Assembly (NCBI RefSeq): GCF_024195295.1
Contig: NZ_JAMFTH010000005.1
Coordinates: 62,001-126,000 of the forward strand
Reading direction: 5' to 3'
Source of the DNA: Gilvimarinus xylanilyticus
GTDB taxonomy: Bacteria > Pseudomonadota > Gammaproteobacteria > Pseudomonadales > Cellvibrionaceae
DNA: 64,000 nucleotides
Both the position numbers and the translations under genes were made by a program. Positions 33,516 through 42,264 of the stretch are shown piece after piece (the stretch's first letter is position 1; the number at the start of each line of letters is the position of its first letter). The notes under the pieces were generated by a model. The model was given only the letters and a program-made list of their open reading frames with translations, was not told the origin of the DNA and ran no database searches.

Positions 33516-34247
33516 ATGGAAAGCAGCGCTGGTATTCTCAGCCGATTGGGTAAACGCGAACTGACCGTGTTGGCGGTGATATTTGCCGTTTTAGCCTGTA
33601 TTTGGGGTTTTGTAGAGTTGGCGGACGAAGTCGTCGAAGGCAGTACCGCCGATTTTGATCAGCGCATTTTACTTTCCATGCGCGTCGCGGGCGATGTCAC
33701 GGACCCCATTGGCCCCGGCTGGTTTGAAGAGGTTATGCGCGATTTAACCGCTCTGGGGGGCAATGTGGTTCTCTCCCTGGTGACCCTGGCTGTGATCGGT
33801 TATCTGTTGTTGGCCCATTATCGCCGTTTGGCTGTAGTGGTTCTGGTGGCATCACTGGGCGGACTGGGCGTAAACACGGTAATGAAAAACAGCTTTGAGC
33901 GCGAACGCCCTAATCTGGTCCCCCACGGCTCCCATGTCTATACCGCAAGCTTTCCCAGCGGCCATTCGATGGTGGCCGCCAGTACCTACCTAACCCTGGC
34001 CGTGTTGCTGGCGCGGGCCGAGCGCCGTCGCCGTATTAAAGCCTATTGGCTCAGTGTCGCCCTGACACTGACGGCTCTGGTAGGAATAAGCCGGGTGTAT
34101 CTGGGCGTACACTGGCCCACCGATGTGTTGGCCGGCTGGACCGCAGGGGCGGGGTGGGCCATGCTTTGCGGTTTATTGGCCCTGTGGCTACAACGCCACG
34201 GCCAGGTGGAAAAATCCCCCGAACATCAACCCGAGGATCCAGCGTAA
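33516..34247 (+). CDS. PAP2-family membrane phosphatase
   Basis: 243 residues, integral membrane. The three phosphatase motifs are intact: KNSFERERP, SFPSGHSMVAAST and SRVYLGVHWPTDVLAGW. The family dephosphorylates phosphatidate, undecaprenyl pyrophosphate or phosphatidylglycerophosphate. The ATG at 33516 is preferred over one at 33477 because AAAGGA lies 5 nt before it. The next gene, a lipid kinase, starts right after its stop codon, which suggests paired phosphorylation and dephosphorylation of a lipid. Confidence 0.9.
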   Translation: MESSAGILSRLGKRELTVLAVIFAVLACIWGFVELADEVVEGSTADFDQRILLSMRVAGDVTDPIGPGWFEEVMRDLTALGGNVVLSLVTLAVIGYLLLAHYRRLAVVVLVASLGGLGVNTVMKNSFERERPNLVPHGSHVYTASFPSGHSMVAASTYLTLAVLLARAERRRRIKAYWLSVALTLTALVGISRVYLGVHWPTDVLAGWTAGAGWAMLCGLLALWLQRHGQVEKSPEHQPEDPA

Positions 34248-35168
34248 ATGCGCAACCTGAATGCCGCCCCCCAGGTACGGGCGCTGTTAATTGTGAACCC
34301 TAAAGCGCGCAATGGCGCAGAATCCGACCTGGACGCGGGTATAACCACCCTGCGTGAAGCGGGCTTCAACGTCGAGTTTTTCCAATCGCACAGCCCCGAA
34401 CAAACCCGGCAGGCGATAGTCGAGCGCCACCGCCAGCTGGATTTGGTGATTATCGGTGGTGGCGACGGCACAATCAGCTCGGCCGCCGGGACACTGCACG
34501 AATACCAGCTGCCGTTAGCCGTTCTGCCCCTGGGCACAGCCAATGACCTGGCCCGTTCGCTGGCATTACCGCAAAACCTGGAAGAGGTGTTCGCGATCAT
34601 TGCCGCCGGGCAGCTCACCCCCATTGACCTGGGCTCGGTCAACGGCCGCTATTTTTTTAATGTCGCCAACATGGGACTCGGGGTTAAAGTGACCGAAGAG
34701 TTAACCCCCGAGGTCAAAAAGCACTGGGGGGTTTTCAGTTATTTGAAGGCGTTTTTCGCCGCTCTGATGCGGGTCAAGCAATTTAAGCTGCGCCTTAATA
34801 TCGACGGCCAGGCTTATAAGCTGCGCTCTATTCAACTGGCCGTGGGCAATGGCCGCTACTACGGCGGCGGCAATGTGGTGGATGAACAAACCCGCATCGA
34901 TGACGGCCAGTTGTCGCTCTACTGCATTAAACCCCAGTCCCTGTGGGATCTGCTGACTCTGGCGCCATTGCTGCGCGACGGCCGTCAGCGCCAGGCCAAA
35001 CGGGTGTTTCAAGTGCGGGGGAAACAGATACAATTGAGTACCCGGCCCAAAGGAATGGCCATTCACGCCGACGGTGAACCCATTGCCCACACTCCGGCGG
35101 AATTTAGTATTGTTCCCGAGGCATTAGAGGTCATTGTGCCCCGTGACCAAACCTGCGGAGAATTATGA
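34248..35168 (+). CDS. YegS-like lipid kinase (diacylglycerol kinase catalytic domain)
   Basis: 306-residue cytoplasmic, membrane-associated kinase of the LCB5/YegS family. The nucleotide-binding part has LLIVNPKARNGAESD, VIIGGGDGTISSAAGTL and LAVLPLGTANDLARSLALP; the C-terminal beta domain has FFNVANMGLGVKVT and VGNGRYYGGGNVVDEQTRIDDGQLSLYCI. It phosphorylates a lipid such as phosphatidylglycerol or diacylglycerol; the substrate is not known. The GGDGT motif is intact, so it should be active. It lies between PAP2 phosphatase and DUF2383 in a three-gene unit. Confidence 0.92.
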   Translation: MRNLNAAPQVRALLIVNPKARNGAESDLDAGITTLREAGFNVEFFQSHSPEQTRQAIVERHRQLDLVIIGGGDGTISSAAGTLHEYQLPLAVLPLGTANDLARSLALPQNLEEVFAIIAAGQLTPIDLGSVNGRYFFNVANMGLGVKVTEELTPEVKKHWGVFSYLKAFFAALMRVKQFKLRLNIDGQAYKLRSIQLAVGNGRYYGGGNVVDEQTRIDDGQLSLYCIKPQSLWDLLTLAPLLRDGRQRQAKRVFQVRGKQIQLSTRPKGMAIHADGEPIAHTPAEFSIVPEALEVIVPRDQTCGEL

Positions 35169-35602
35169 TGAGTTTACTAAGATCCGATTTACAGGTGGCC
35201 CTGCGCGATCTGCACCTGGCTCTGCAAGAGAGCGTCGACCACTACCGGGACGCGGCAGAATTCGTACACCAACAGAGTGCGGCCGCAGCGTTTACCGCCA
35301 TTGCCCAGCAGCGCGAACAGCTGGCCGACACCTTCGCCCAGGCCATCCGCGCGGCGGATGATTTGCCCTCGGTACCCGACCCCGAGCTGGAAAGCGGCGA
35401 ACAGTTTATCAACCACCTAACCAACCTGTTTGCCGCCGATGAAATCGATGGCCTGCGCGAGCAGCGCCTGGAGGCCGAACAGCGCCTGGAAGCGTTACTA
35501 CACTCACCCGACTGCGCAGCCCTGCGCGAGCAGCAGCCGGCATTGCAGGCTAAATGCGAGGCGGACATCAAGCGTGCCCGCGAGCGTTTGCAGGCGCTGT
35601 AA
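35165..35602 (+). CDS. DUF2383-type four-helix protein
   Basis: 145 residues, almost wholly helical with a heptad-like pattern. RDLHLALQESVDHYRDAAEFVHQQSAAAAFTAIAQQREQLADTF is the DUF2383 (PA2169-like, ferritin-like fold) segment. A second helical pair, rich in Arg/Glu/Gln, includes LREQRLEAEQRLEALL. It shows no metal-binding pattern I can vouch for. It overlaps the lipid kinase by 4 nt and is preceded by GGAG. The function of the family is unknown; stress-related roles are guesses. Confidence 0.75.
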   Translation: MMSLLRSDLQVALRDLHLALQESVDHYRDAAEFVHQQSAAAAFTAIAQQREQLADTFAQAIRAADDLPSVPDPELESGEQFINHLTNLFAADEIDGLREQRLEAEQRLEALLHSPDCAALREQQPALQAKCEADIKRARERLQAL

Positions 35603-35626
35603 AGCCCTGCGAAACCAGCGCTTTTA
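35594..35626 (+). terminator. Possible terminator after the DUF2383 gene
   Basis: GCGCTG (35594-35599, in the last codons) pairs with CAGCGC (35616-35621), followed by TTTT. The loop is long (16 nt), so the element is weak. It overlaps the 3' end of the convergent dehydratase gene. Confidence 0.4.
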
Positions 35627-36832
35627 CCAATGCCAGAGCGTGCCATCCTCCAGACGGTTTACCGGCAGGCAGGCGCGCTTGTAGGGGTACTTGGCCGCCA
35701 GCTTTTCATCAATATCCACCCCGTGCCCGGGCGCTTCACCGGGTGTGAAATAGCCGCGATCAAACTCGTAGGCTCGGGTAAATACCGACTCCATTAGCTC
35801 GCTGTGGGGCATATGCTCCTGAATACCGAAGTTGGGTACCCAGTAATCGAAATGCAAAGCCGCCCCCATACACACAGGAGACAAATCGGTCGCACCGTGA
35901 AAGCCGGTACGCACATGATAAAGCCCCGCCAAATCGGCGATGCGACGCAGGTGGGTAATCCCCCCGCCGTGGACAATGGTGGTGCGGATATAGTCGATTA
36001 ACTGGTTTTCAATCAGCTCGCGGCAATCGTGAATGCTGTTAAACACCTCGCCCACCGCAATCGGAGTGGTAGTGTGCTGACGGATCAGTTTAAAGCCTTC
36101 CTGGTTTTCCGCCGGAACCGCATCTTCCATCCAAAATAGATGATAGGGCTCCAGCTCTTTGCCCAGGCGGGCCGCCTCAATGGGGGTTAAGCGATGGTGA
36201 ACATCGTGCAAAAGGTGGATATCATCGCCGAATTGCTGGCGAACCTCGCGAAAAAGTTTAGGGGCGAAGTTCAGATATTTCTCTGTCGACCAGACCGACT
36301 CGCTGGGCAGATCGGTATCGGCCGGCTCGTAAGCCTTACCCTCTTTGGCCACCCCGTAAGTGCTGGCGACGCCCGGGATACCACACTGGATGCGAATCGC
36401 CTCGTAGCCCGCTTCGCGGGCGCGGGCCACAGCCTCGAGGGTAGAGGGGATATCCTTACCATTGGCGTGGGTGTAGGTCATGATTTTGTCGCGACTGCGC
36501 CCACCCAGCAGTTGATATAAAGGCATATTGGCCAGCTTGGCCTTAATATCCCACAACGCCATATCCACCCCCGCCAGGGCGGTCATGCCCACCGGGCCCC
36601 GGCGCCAGTAGGCGCCACGATAAATAAACTGCCAGATATCTTCTATACGCTGGGGGTCGCGGCCAATAAGCGCGGGCAGAATATAATCTTCCAGATAAGA
36701 GACTACGGACTTCTCGCGTCCGTTGAGAGTGGCATCGCCGATGCCGTAAACACCCTCATCGGTGATTATTTTAACAGTAACGAAATTTCTGCCCGGACTA
36801 CAGACAATCACCTTGGCGGCAACAATTTTCAC
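35624..36832 (-). CDS. D-mannonate dehydratase of the enolase superfamily (ManD/RspA type)
   Basis: 402 residues, the usual ManD length. GTG at 36832 is the start: AAGGAG lies 5 nt upstream and the protein then opens with [22 protein letters not shown], the family N-terminus. Metal ligands of the enolase superfamily can be placed in [18 protein letters not shown] and [26 protein letters not shown] and the [24 protein letters not shown] segment are typical. It dehydrates D-mannonate to 2-keto-3-deoxygluconate in hexuronate catabolism; some members prefer D-gluconate or have very low activity. No other uronate genes are adjacent. Transcribed alone. Confidence 0.88.
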   Translation of the reverse strand: MKIVAAKVIVCSPGRNFVTVKIITDEGVYGIGDATLNGREKSVVSYLEDYILPALIGRDPQRIEDIWQFIYRGAYWRRGPVGMTALAGVDMALWDIKAKLANMPLYQLLGGRSRDKIMTYTHANGKDIPSTLEAVARAREAGYEAIRIQCGIPGVASTYGVAKEGKAYEPADTDLPSESVWSTEKYLNFAPKLFREVRQQFGDDIHLLHDVHHRLTPIEAARLGKELEPYHLFWMEDAVPAENQEGFKLIRQHTTTPIAVGEVFNSIHDCRELIENQLIDYIRTTIVHGGGITHLRRIADLAGLYHVRTGFHGATDLSPVCMGAALHFDYWVPNFGIQEHMPHSELMESVFTRAYEFDRGYFTPGEAPGHGVDIDEKLAAKYPYKRACLPVNRLEDGTLWHW

Positions 36833-36929
36833 AGGGGCTCCTTGAAATGTAATGCTAAACAGCAAGCCGATAGCGGCCTTATTGTCTTTAAAACCATAAG
36901 ACTAACGTTGATCCCCCCAAATCGCAAGA

Positions 36930-37880
36930 TTAACCCGCCGAGATCAACGAGTTACGACCGCTTTGTTTGGCGCGGTATAAGCGTGAATCAGCGGTTTTGA
37001 TCAGTGCCTGAATACTGTCGCGCTGCGCGGGGGTGGCGGTGGCCAGCCCCATACTCAATGTTACCAGCTGGCCCGCGGGGGAATAGGCGTGGGGAATTTG
37101 CGCTTTAAAAATCAGTTGCTGACAACGCTCGGCCACCTTGATGGCGGATTCGTTATCGGTTTCGGGCAGCACCAACATAAACTCTTCCCCGCCGTAGCGG
37201 GCAAAAAAGTCGCGCGCCCGGGTAGCGCCTTTACTCAGGATTTTCGCCACCTGCTTCAGGCATTCATCGCCCTGCAAATGGCCATAGCCGTCGTTGTACT
37301 GCTTAAAATAATCAATATCGAACATAATAATCGATAGCGGCTGACGATTGCGACGCGCATTGCTCCACTCCAGCTCCAGCACCGAATCCAGCATACGCCG
37401 GTTACCCACCCCGGTCAGGCCGTCTTTAAACGACAGTTCTTCCAACTCTTTTTGCAGCTCACTTAGTTTCTCATCGACTTTTTTACGCTCGGTAATATCG
37501 AACATAAAGCCCACCAGTGACTCTACCTCGCCCTGCTCGTTGCGAATTACATGCACTACATCGCGCACCCACACATACTGACCATCGCGGGTGAGGGCGC
37601 GGTAATCGGCTTCGTGGTCAGTACCTGCCTTGGATTGCGAGACGCAGTAATCCACCGCCCAGTCGCGGTCGTCCGGGTGCATACGTTCGGCCCAGTCGTT
37701 AACGCTTTTCCAGCTGTCCTGGGGCCAGCCCAACAACGCCTCGATTTGCGGTCCGATGTAGGTAAAAGCCAGCGTCTTCCAATCGATGCACCAGGGGATC
37801 GCCCGGGTAGATTCCAGGAGAGTCTGGTAAAACGCCTCCCCCAAACGGGGGGAATGAGGCGGAAAGTCTAAATCAGCCAT
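36930..37880 (-). CDS. PAS-GGDEF diguanylate cyclase
   Basis: 316 residues, no membrane helix, so cytoplasmic. A PAS domain of PAS_3 type (about 20-135, IDWKTLAFTYIGPQIEALLGWPQDSW...MHPDDRDWAV...YRALTRDGQYVWVRDVVHVIRNEQGEV) is followed by a short coiled coil and a GGDEF domain (about 150-312). The active site is GGEEF, an accepted variant, and the RxxD product-inhibition site (RARD) lies five residues before it. It should make cyclic di-GMP, possibly in response to a PAS ligand. Confidence 0.93.
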   Translation of the reverse strand: MADLDFPPHSPRLGEAFYQTLLESTRAIPWCIDWKTLAFTYIGPQIEALLGWPQDSWKSVNDWAERMHPDDRDWAVDYCVSQSKAGTDHEADYRALTRDGQYVWVRDVVHVIRNEQGEVESLVGFMFDITERKKVDEKLSELQKELEELSFKDGLTGVGNRRMLDSVLELEWSNARRNRQPLSIIMFDIDYFKQYNDGYGHLQGDECLKQVAKILSKGATRARDFFARYGGEEFMLVLPETDNESAIKVAERCQQLIFKAQIPHAYSPAGQLVTLSMGLATATPAQRDSIQALIKTADSRLYRAKQSGRNSLISAG

Positions 37881-37996
37881 AGCGGGTTCCGTTAGGCGCC
37901 AATATTAACGTCGCAAACGTGACGTTAAACACAGAATAGACTCCCGCGCCGGGCAAGTAAATATTCACCGCTGCCCGTTCTGCCCGCCGAGCTGAG

Positions 37997-39514
37997 TCAA
38001 TCCAACCGCTCGCTGTTGCTGACAAAAGCGATGTGCGAGCCGTCGGGAGACCAGCTGTGAACGTTCAAACTGCCCTGACCACCATAGACATAGCCAATGA
38101 TCTCGGGGCTTCCACCGGCCGCCGGTATTTGACGCAGATAGACCCGTTTGTAAAAGGGGTGATCAGCGGAGTCAACCGGATCGTCGTAGGATAAAAACAC
38201 CAGGGTTTTGCCATCAGGCGAGACATGGGGAAACCAGTCGTTATATTCATCGAACGTCAACTGGGTTTGCTCGCTGCCATCGGCCCGCATACGCCACAGC
38301 TGCATAACGCCGGTGCGATTAGAGTTAAAGTAGATAAACTGGCCGTCTGGGCTAAATTCAGAGCCGTCATCCAAAGTAGTCGTATTGGTCAACTGAGTCT
38401 CGGCACCCGAGGCGATATCCACCGAGTATATGTCGTACTGGCCCCCGCGATCGGCGGTAAAGATTAGCGCCTTATCATCGGGTGAAAAGCCGTGCAGATA
38501 AGAATGCCCCACCCCCGGCCGGGTAATTTGCGTGGGCCTCACCGAGCCCTCTAGAGGCAGGGTATAGATGGTCGAACGACCCTGCTCCGATTCGGCGTGG
38601 TGGCTTATCCCCAAGGTCTGACCATCCCAGGAAAGCACATGGTCGTTGTTATTGGCGTTGGCAAAGCCGGTCTCAATTCGGCTGATTTTCCCGCTTTCCA
38701 GCTGGTAACGATAGAGCAAACCATCGTCGGCGTTATAGATCAACGATTTGCCATCGCGAGACCAGTTGGGCGCCTGAATGGAATGATCGACACTGTGTAA
38801 TACCCGGCGCTTAAAACTTGTCATATCCAGCACTTCAAGCCGGCTGCCAATGTACTCCTGGTAGGGCACCAGAGTATCGGGGGCGGGCTTTATATAGCGC
38901 AGGTTGCGCACGCTCACCTTCGCCCCCTCGGGTCCCTCTGGCGCCCAGAGCGCCAACCCCACATACAACTGCGACGGTAAATCTCTATGGGAAACCGACG
39001 TTACAACAAAGGGCTGGCCAAATTGCGCCGCCGACATAATAAAACGATTGCCACGCCGCTCTAGCTGCAACACTTGGGGTGAGTCAATCGGCAAGCGATA
39101 GGCGTCTGCGCCCGAGCCATCACCAAACTCCAAACGGGCCTCACCTTTGCTATCTCGCAAAGCTTGCACATAGGATGTCTCAGACTCCAAGGTGGCGCGA
39201 GCCTGCCAACCAACGAGCGAGACACTTGTATTTACATGCACTTCGGCGCGCACGATAAAATCACCCTGCAACTGGCGCCAGGCCAAACCGGGCTCGCCAC
39301 TGCCCGTGCCCGGCTCTTGGCCGTCCACCTGCATTTGATAAACCTGGCTACGCGAGTCATAACTTAGCTCAACCTGCGCCGTCCCCAGTTGGCTGAGTTG
39401 TTCAAACTGGCCCAGAGCCTCGGTTGCCTTTGCATAAGTTGCCATAAACATTACCGCTATCAGCCCCCAAAGCCCCCGAGGGATAATGCTTGGTAGGGTA
39501 AATGGGGGGTTCAT
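37997..39514 (-). CDS. Exported TolB-like beta-propeller protein
   Basis: 505 residues. An N-terminal signal (GLWGLIAVMFMATYAKA) is followed by a beta-rich domain to about 210 that looks like a concanavalin/DUF1349-type fold (GDFIVRAEVHVNTSVSLVGWQARATLESETSYVQALRDSKGEARLEFGDG). Then come at least five WD40-like PD40/TolB blades (PNWSRDGKSLIYNAD, LSWDGQTLGISHH, HGFSPDDKALIFTADRGGQYDIYSV, SEFSPDGQFIYFNSNRTGVMQLWRM, PHVSPDGKTLVFLSYDD, HSWSPDGSHIAFVSN). Such proteins bind other proteins or sugars in the periplasm; the specific role is unknown. Transcribed alone. Confidence 0.8.
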   Translation of the reverse strand: MNPPFTLPSIIPRGLWGLIAVMFMATYAKATEALGQFEQLSQLGTAQVELSYDSRSQVYQMQVDGQEPGTGSGEPGLAWRQLQGDFIVRAEVHVNTSVSLVGWQARATLESETSYVQALRDSKGEARLEFGDGSGADAYRLPIDSPQVLQLERRGNRFIMSAAQFGQPFVVTSVSHRDLPSQLYVGLALWAPEGPEGAKVSVRNLRYIKPAPDTLVPYQEYIGSRLEVLDMTSFKRRVLHSVDHSIQAPNWSRDGKSLIYNADDGLLYRYQLESGKISRIETGFANANNNDHVLSWDGQTLGISHHAESEQGRSTIYTLPLEGSVRPTQITRPGVGHSYLHGFSPDDKALIFTADRGGQYDIYSVDIASGAETQLTNTTTLDDGSEFSPDGQFIYFNSNRTGVMQLWRMRADGSEQTQLTFDEYNDWFPHVSPDGKTLVFLSYDDPVDSADHPFYKRVYLRQIPAAGGSPEIIGYVYGGQGSLNVHSWSPDGSHIAFVSNSERLD

Positions 39515-39622
39515 CGCGCCTCCTCAATGATTCGCAAAACGACAGACATTTGCCGCAGAATGCCTCAGTAAAATTAACCCTGCGAGTATAGTTTTGTTAG
39601 CACCTGTTAAGCTCGAAGCGTA

Positions 39623-39663
39623 TGATATAAATATCATCTAGGTGGCGCCGCGTTGACTATAAT
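39623..39663 (+). promoter_or_regulatory. Palindrome and -10-like box before the GGDEF-EAL gene
   Basis: TGATATAAATATCA (39623-39636) is a 14-bp perfect palindrome lying 125 bp upstream of the ATG; TATAAT occurs at 39658-39663. No good -35 is seen 17 nt before it. The remaining 39515-39760 interval shows nothing else. Confidence 0.3.
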
Positions 39664-39760
39664 GAGCCGGAAGCCAAGATCAGTACCACGTTAGCGTTAA
39701 CAGCGTTAGAGCGTCACAGGCGAGCACAATAGCGACGCCACAAAAACACAGCGGAGCACT

Positions 39761-41842
39761 ATGGGAAACTCTCTAAAAGTCCTGTTTGTGGAAGACTCGG
39801 AATTGGATACCGAACTGACAGTCGCCGAACTTGAGCGCGGTGGCTTTAGCGCAGAACCACACCAGGTACAGACCTACGATGAAATGAATACGGCCCTGCA
39901 AAATCAGCAGTGGGACGTGATTATCTGCGATTATCGTATGCCACAGTTTAGCGCCGAAGAAGCGCTCCAGACTCTGCAAGAAAGTGGCCTTGATTTACCC
40001 TTCATTATTACCTCAGGTGCGGTGAGCGCCGCCGATGCCGTCACCTTGCTTAAGCAGGGCGCTCACGACTTTATGGACAAAAGCTCGCTGGCGCGACTGG
40101 TTCCCGCGATTGAGCGAGAGATTCGAGAAGCTCAAGTACGACGTAAAAAGCGCGAAGTCGAACAGCGGGTGCGAATTCTTTCACTGGCGGTGGAACAGAG
40201 CCCGGTGTCGGTGGTGATCACCGATCCCAAGGGCATCATTATTTACGTTAATCCGCGCTTTGAAGACAGCCTGGGCTATTCCAACGAAGAGGCCACCGGC
40301 CGCCACCTGGGCTTTACTTTTAAAGACGATGAATCAGTGAGCTCACTGCAATCTCTGTGGCAAAGCCCCGCCACGGTCAGAGAGTGGCGGGGCGAGTTTG
40401 CCAGCACCACGAAATCCGGTCAGTCTATTTGGGAATATATTAATGTCTCGCCTCTTACGGATAACAACGGCGAGCTGAGTCACTATATTGTGGTCAAAGA
40501 AGATATTACCGTACGCCGCAGTTACGAAGAACAACTGTTACGCCAGGCGCACTACGACGACTTAACCGGTTTGGCCAACCGAGTGCTGCTAATGGACCGC
40601 TTAAGCCTGGCCCTGGAAAATGCCAACCGCCACAACACTAAGGTTGCTCTGCTTGGTATTGACCTAGACAATTTTAAGAATGTAAACGACAGTTTAGGTC
40701 ACAGCATTGGTGACAACCTGTTAAAAGAAGCCGCCGAGCGCTTGTCTCGCTGCGTTCGTGGCGGCGATACGCTGTCGCGTATGGGCGGCGATGAATTTGT
40801 GGTAATCATCCCTGAGCTCAATGACCCGCGTGACGCCCAAAAAGTCGCCGAGAAAATTCTGTATCAATTTTCTACTCCCTTTGTGATTTTTGGTCGCGAT
40901 TATTTTGTTACCACCAGCGTCGGCATTGCGCTATACCCCGACGACGGCACCAACCCGCACCTTTTATTGCGCAACGCCGATTTGGCGATGTACAAAGCTA
41001 AAGACCAGGGGCGCAACCGGTATTACTTTTTTACCGAGGATATTAATACGCGCTTACTGGATCGGCTGGAGCTGGAAGCAAACTTGCGCTATATCATCGT
41101 TCGCAATCAACTATACCTTCACTACCAGCCGATTTTTGATTTACAAACCAAGCAGTTGGTAGGGCTAGAAGCTTTAGTGCGTTGGCGCCAGCGCGAAGAC
41201 CATCTACGCATGCCGGGCGAGTTTATTCCCCTGGCCGAAGAGATCGGCATAATCTGCGATATAGACAGCTGGGTATTGGCTACCGCATGCCGCCAGCTAC
41301 CCGAGATTACCGGAGCCAATGGCCCGCGTCTGCGCTTGGCGTTAAATATATCACCCAAGCAACTGGAAATGCCTAAGTACGCCGACTTTGTTCAAGAGCA
41401 ACTCGAAATAAACGGCTTACAACCCGATCAGTTGGAGCTGGAAATTACCGAGCGAGTATTGGTTACAGATATCCCCGCCACCGAGGAAAACTTAAAAAAG
41501 CTGTGTGCGCTGGGTGTGCATTTATCCATTGACGATTTTGGCACCGGCTATTCATCGCTGGGCTATCTGCAGAAATACCCTTTTAATACCCTAAAGGTAG
41601 ACCGGAGCTTTGTGAGAAATATCGCCGCCCATGACAATGCCAAGCGCCTGGTAGAAACCATTGTGACAATGGGGCAGGGCTTGGGAATGGACATTGTGGC
41701 AGAGGGAATTGAAACCGAAGCCGAGGAAACCTTCCTGCGTGAGATTGGCTGCGAGCGAGCTCAGGGCTATCGTCTGGGCCGACCCGCCCCGATTAATATG
41801 ATAAAAGGCTTACTGCAAAAAGCCTACCCCGAGACCGAGTAA
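39761..41842 (+). CDS. REC-PAS-GGDEF-EAL cyclic-di-GMP enzyme
   Basis: 693 residues. The N-terminal receiver (about 5-120) has acidic residues in VEDSE and the phospho-accepting Asp in IICDYRMP. A PAS domain follows (about 135-255, AVEQSPVSVVITDPKGIIIYVNPRFEDSLGYS). The GGDEF domain (about 265-430) keeps GGDEF with an RxxD inhibition site (RGGD) five residues before it. The EAL domain (about 440-690) keeps EALVRW, the DDFGTGYSS loop and VAEGIET. Both catalytic motifs look intact, so it may make or degrade c-di-GMP depending on receiver phosphorylation. No cognate kinase is adjacent. Confidence 0.95.
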   Translation: MGNSLKVLFVEDSELDTELTVAELERGGFSAEPHQVQTYDEMNTALQNQQWDVIICDYRMPQFSAEEALQTLQESGLDLPFIITSGAVSAADAVTLLKQGAHDFMDKSSLARLVPAIEREIREAQVRRKKREVEQRVRILSLAVEQSPVSVVITDPKGIIIYVNPRFEDSLGYSNEEATGRHLGFTFKDDESVSSLQSLWQSPATVREWRGEFASTTKSGQSIWEYINVSPLTDNNGELSHYIVVKEDITVRRSYEEQLLRQAHYDDLTGLANRVLLMDRLSLALENANRHNTKVALLGIDLDNFKNVNDSLGHSIGDNLLKEAAERLSRCVRGGDTLSRMGGDEFVVIIPELNDPRDAQKVAEKILYQFSTPFVIFGRDYFVTTSVGIALYPDDGTNPHLLLRNADLAMYKAKDQGRNRYYFFTEDINTRLLDRLELEANLRYIIVRNQLYLHYQPIFDLQTKQLVGLEALVRWRQREDHLRMPGEFIPLAEEIGIICDIDSWVLATACRQLPEITGANGPRLRLALNISPKQLEMPKYADFVQEQLEINGLQPDQLELEITERVLVTDIPATEENLKKLCALGVHLSIDDFGTGYSSLGYLQKYPFNTLKVDRSFVRNIAAHDNAKRLVETIVTMGQGLGMDIVAEGIETEAEETFLREIGCERAQGYRLGRPAPINMIKGLLQKAYPETE

Positions 41843-41860
41843 CTCAAATTGAGTTACTCG
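41836..41860. terminator. Perfect hairpin over the GGDEF-EAL stop codon
   Basis: CGAGTAACTC (41836-41845, containing the TAA stop) pairs with GAGTTACTCG (41851-41860), 5-nt loop, no U-tract. The MITE-like element begins about 10 nt later. Terminator function is uncertain. Confidence 0.35.
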
Positions 41861-41870
41861 TAGTTGCTAG

Positions 41871-42229
41871 GGCCTGTTCACACTAATTAGATGCAGCCTG
41901 TTGCGACTAAAAATTCGCCAATTAAGGCGCGAGGAGAGTGGTTTGGTCACTCCAAATGAACGATGAGCAAAGCTTACCGCATCCTGCTCTCGCGCCTCAC
42001 CTGCGTCCATGCAGGCGACGAAGAGTGGCGGATTTTTAGCCGCAACCCGAATACTTACATGGACGTAAGGTATTAGAGCAATGCAGGAGCAATTGCCGAG
42101 GGCTGGAGCCAGTTTTGTCCCCAGCGTTGTTGCCGATCGCTTATTTGGAGTAACCAAACTGCGCTCACGGCGCCTAGCTGGAAACAAAACTGGCTTCCAG
42201 CAGGCGCATTTAATTAGTGTGAACAGGCC
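41871..42229. mobile_element. MITE-like element, 359 bp, with 19-bp perfect terminal repeats
   Basis: GGCCTGTTCACACTAATTA (41871-41889) is exactly complementary to 42211-42229. Flanking CTAG (41867-41870 and 42230-42233) suggests a 4-bp target duplication, or a TA duplication if the repeat includes one more G. The interior holds no transposase ORF but is a mosaic of nested inverted repeats: 41901-41919 with 42028-42046, GGCGCGAG with CTCGCGCC, 41941-41957 with 42142-42159, and GGAGCCAGTTTTGT with ACAAAACTGGCTTCC. It sits between the 3' ends of two convergent genes. The IS family is not identified; IS5- or IS630-type ends are possible. Confidence 0.8.
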
Positions 42230-42264
42230 CTAGCCCCATCATGGTAAATTCAGAATCACGTCTA

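Noticed and set aside
41867-42233. Complete insertion sequence
   Set aside because: Only 359 bp, with no transposase-like frame in any reading; a non-autonomous element is more consistent.
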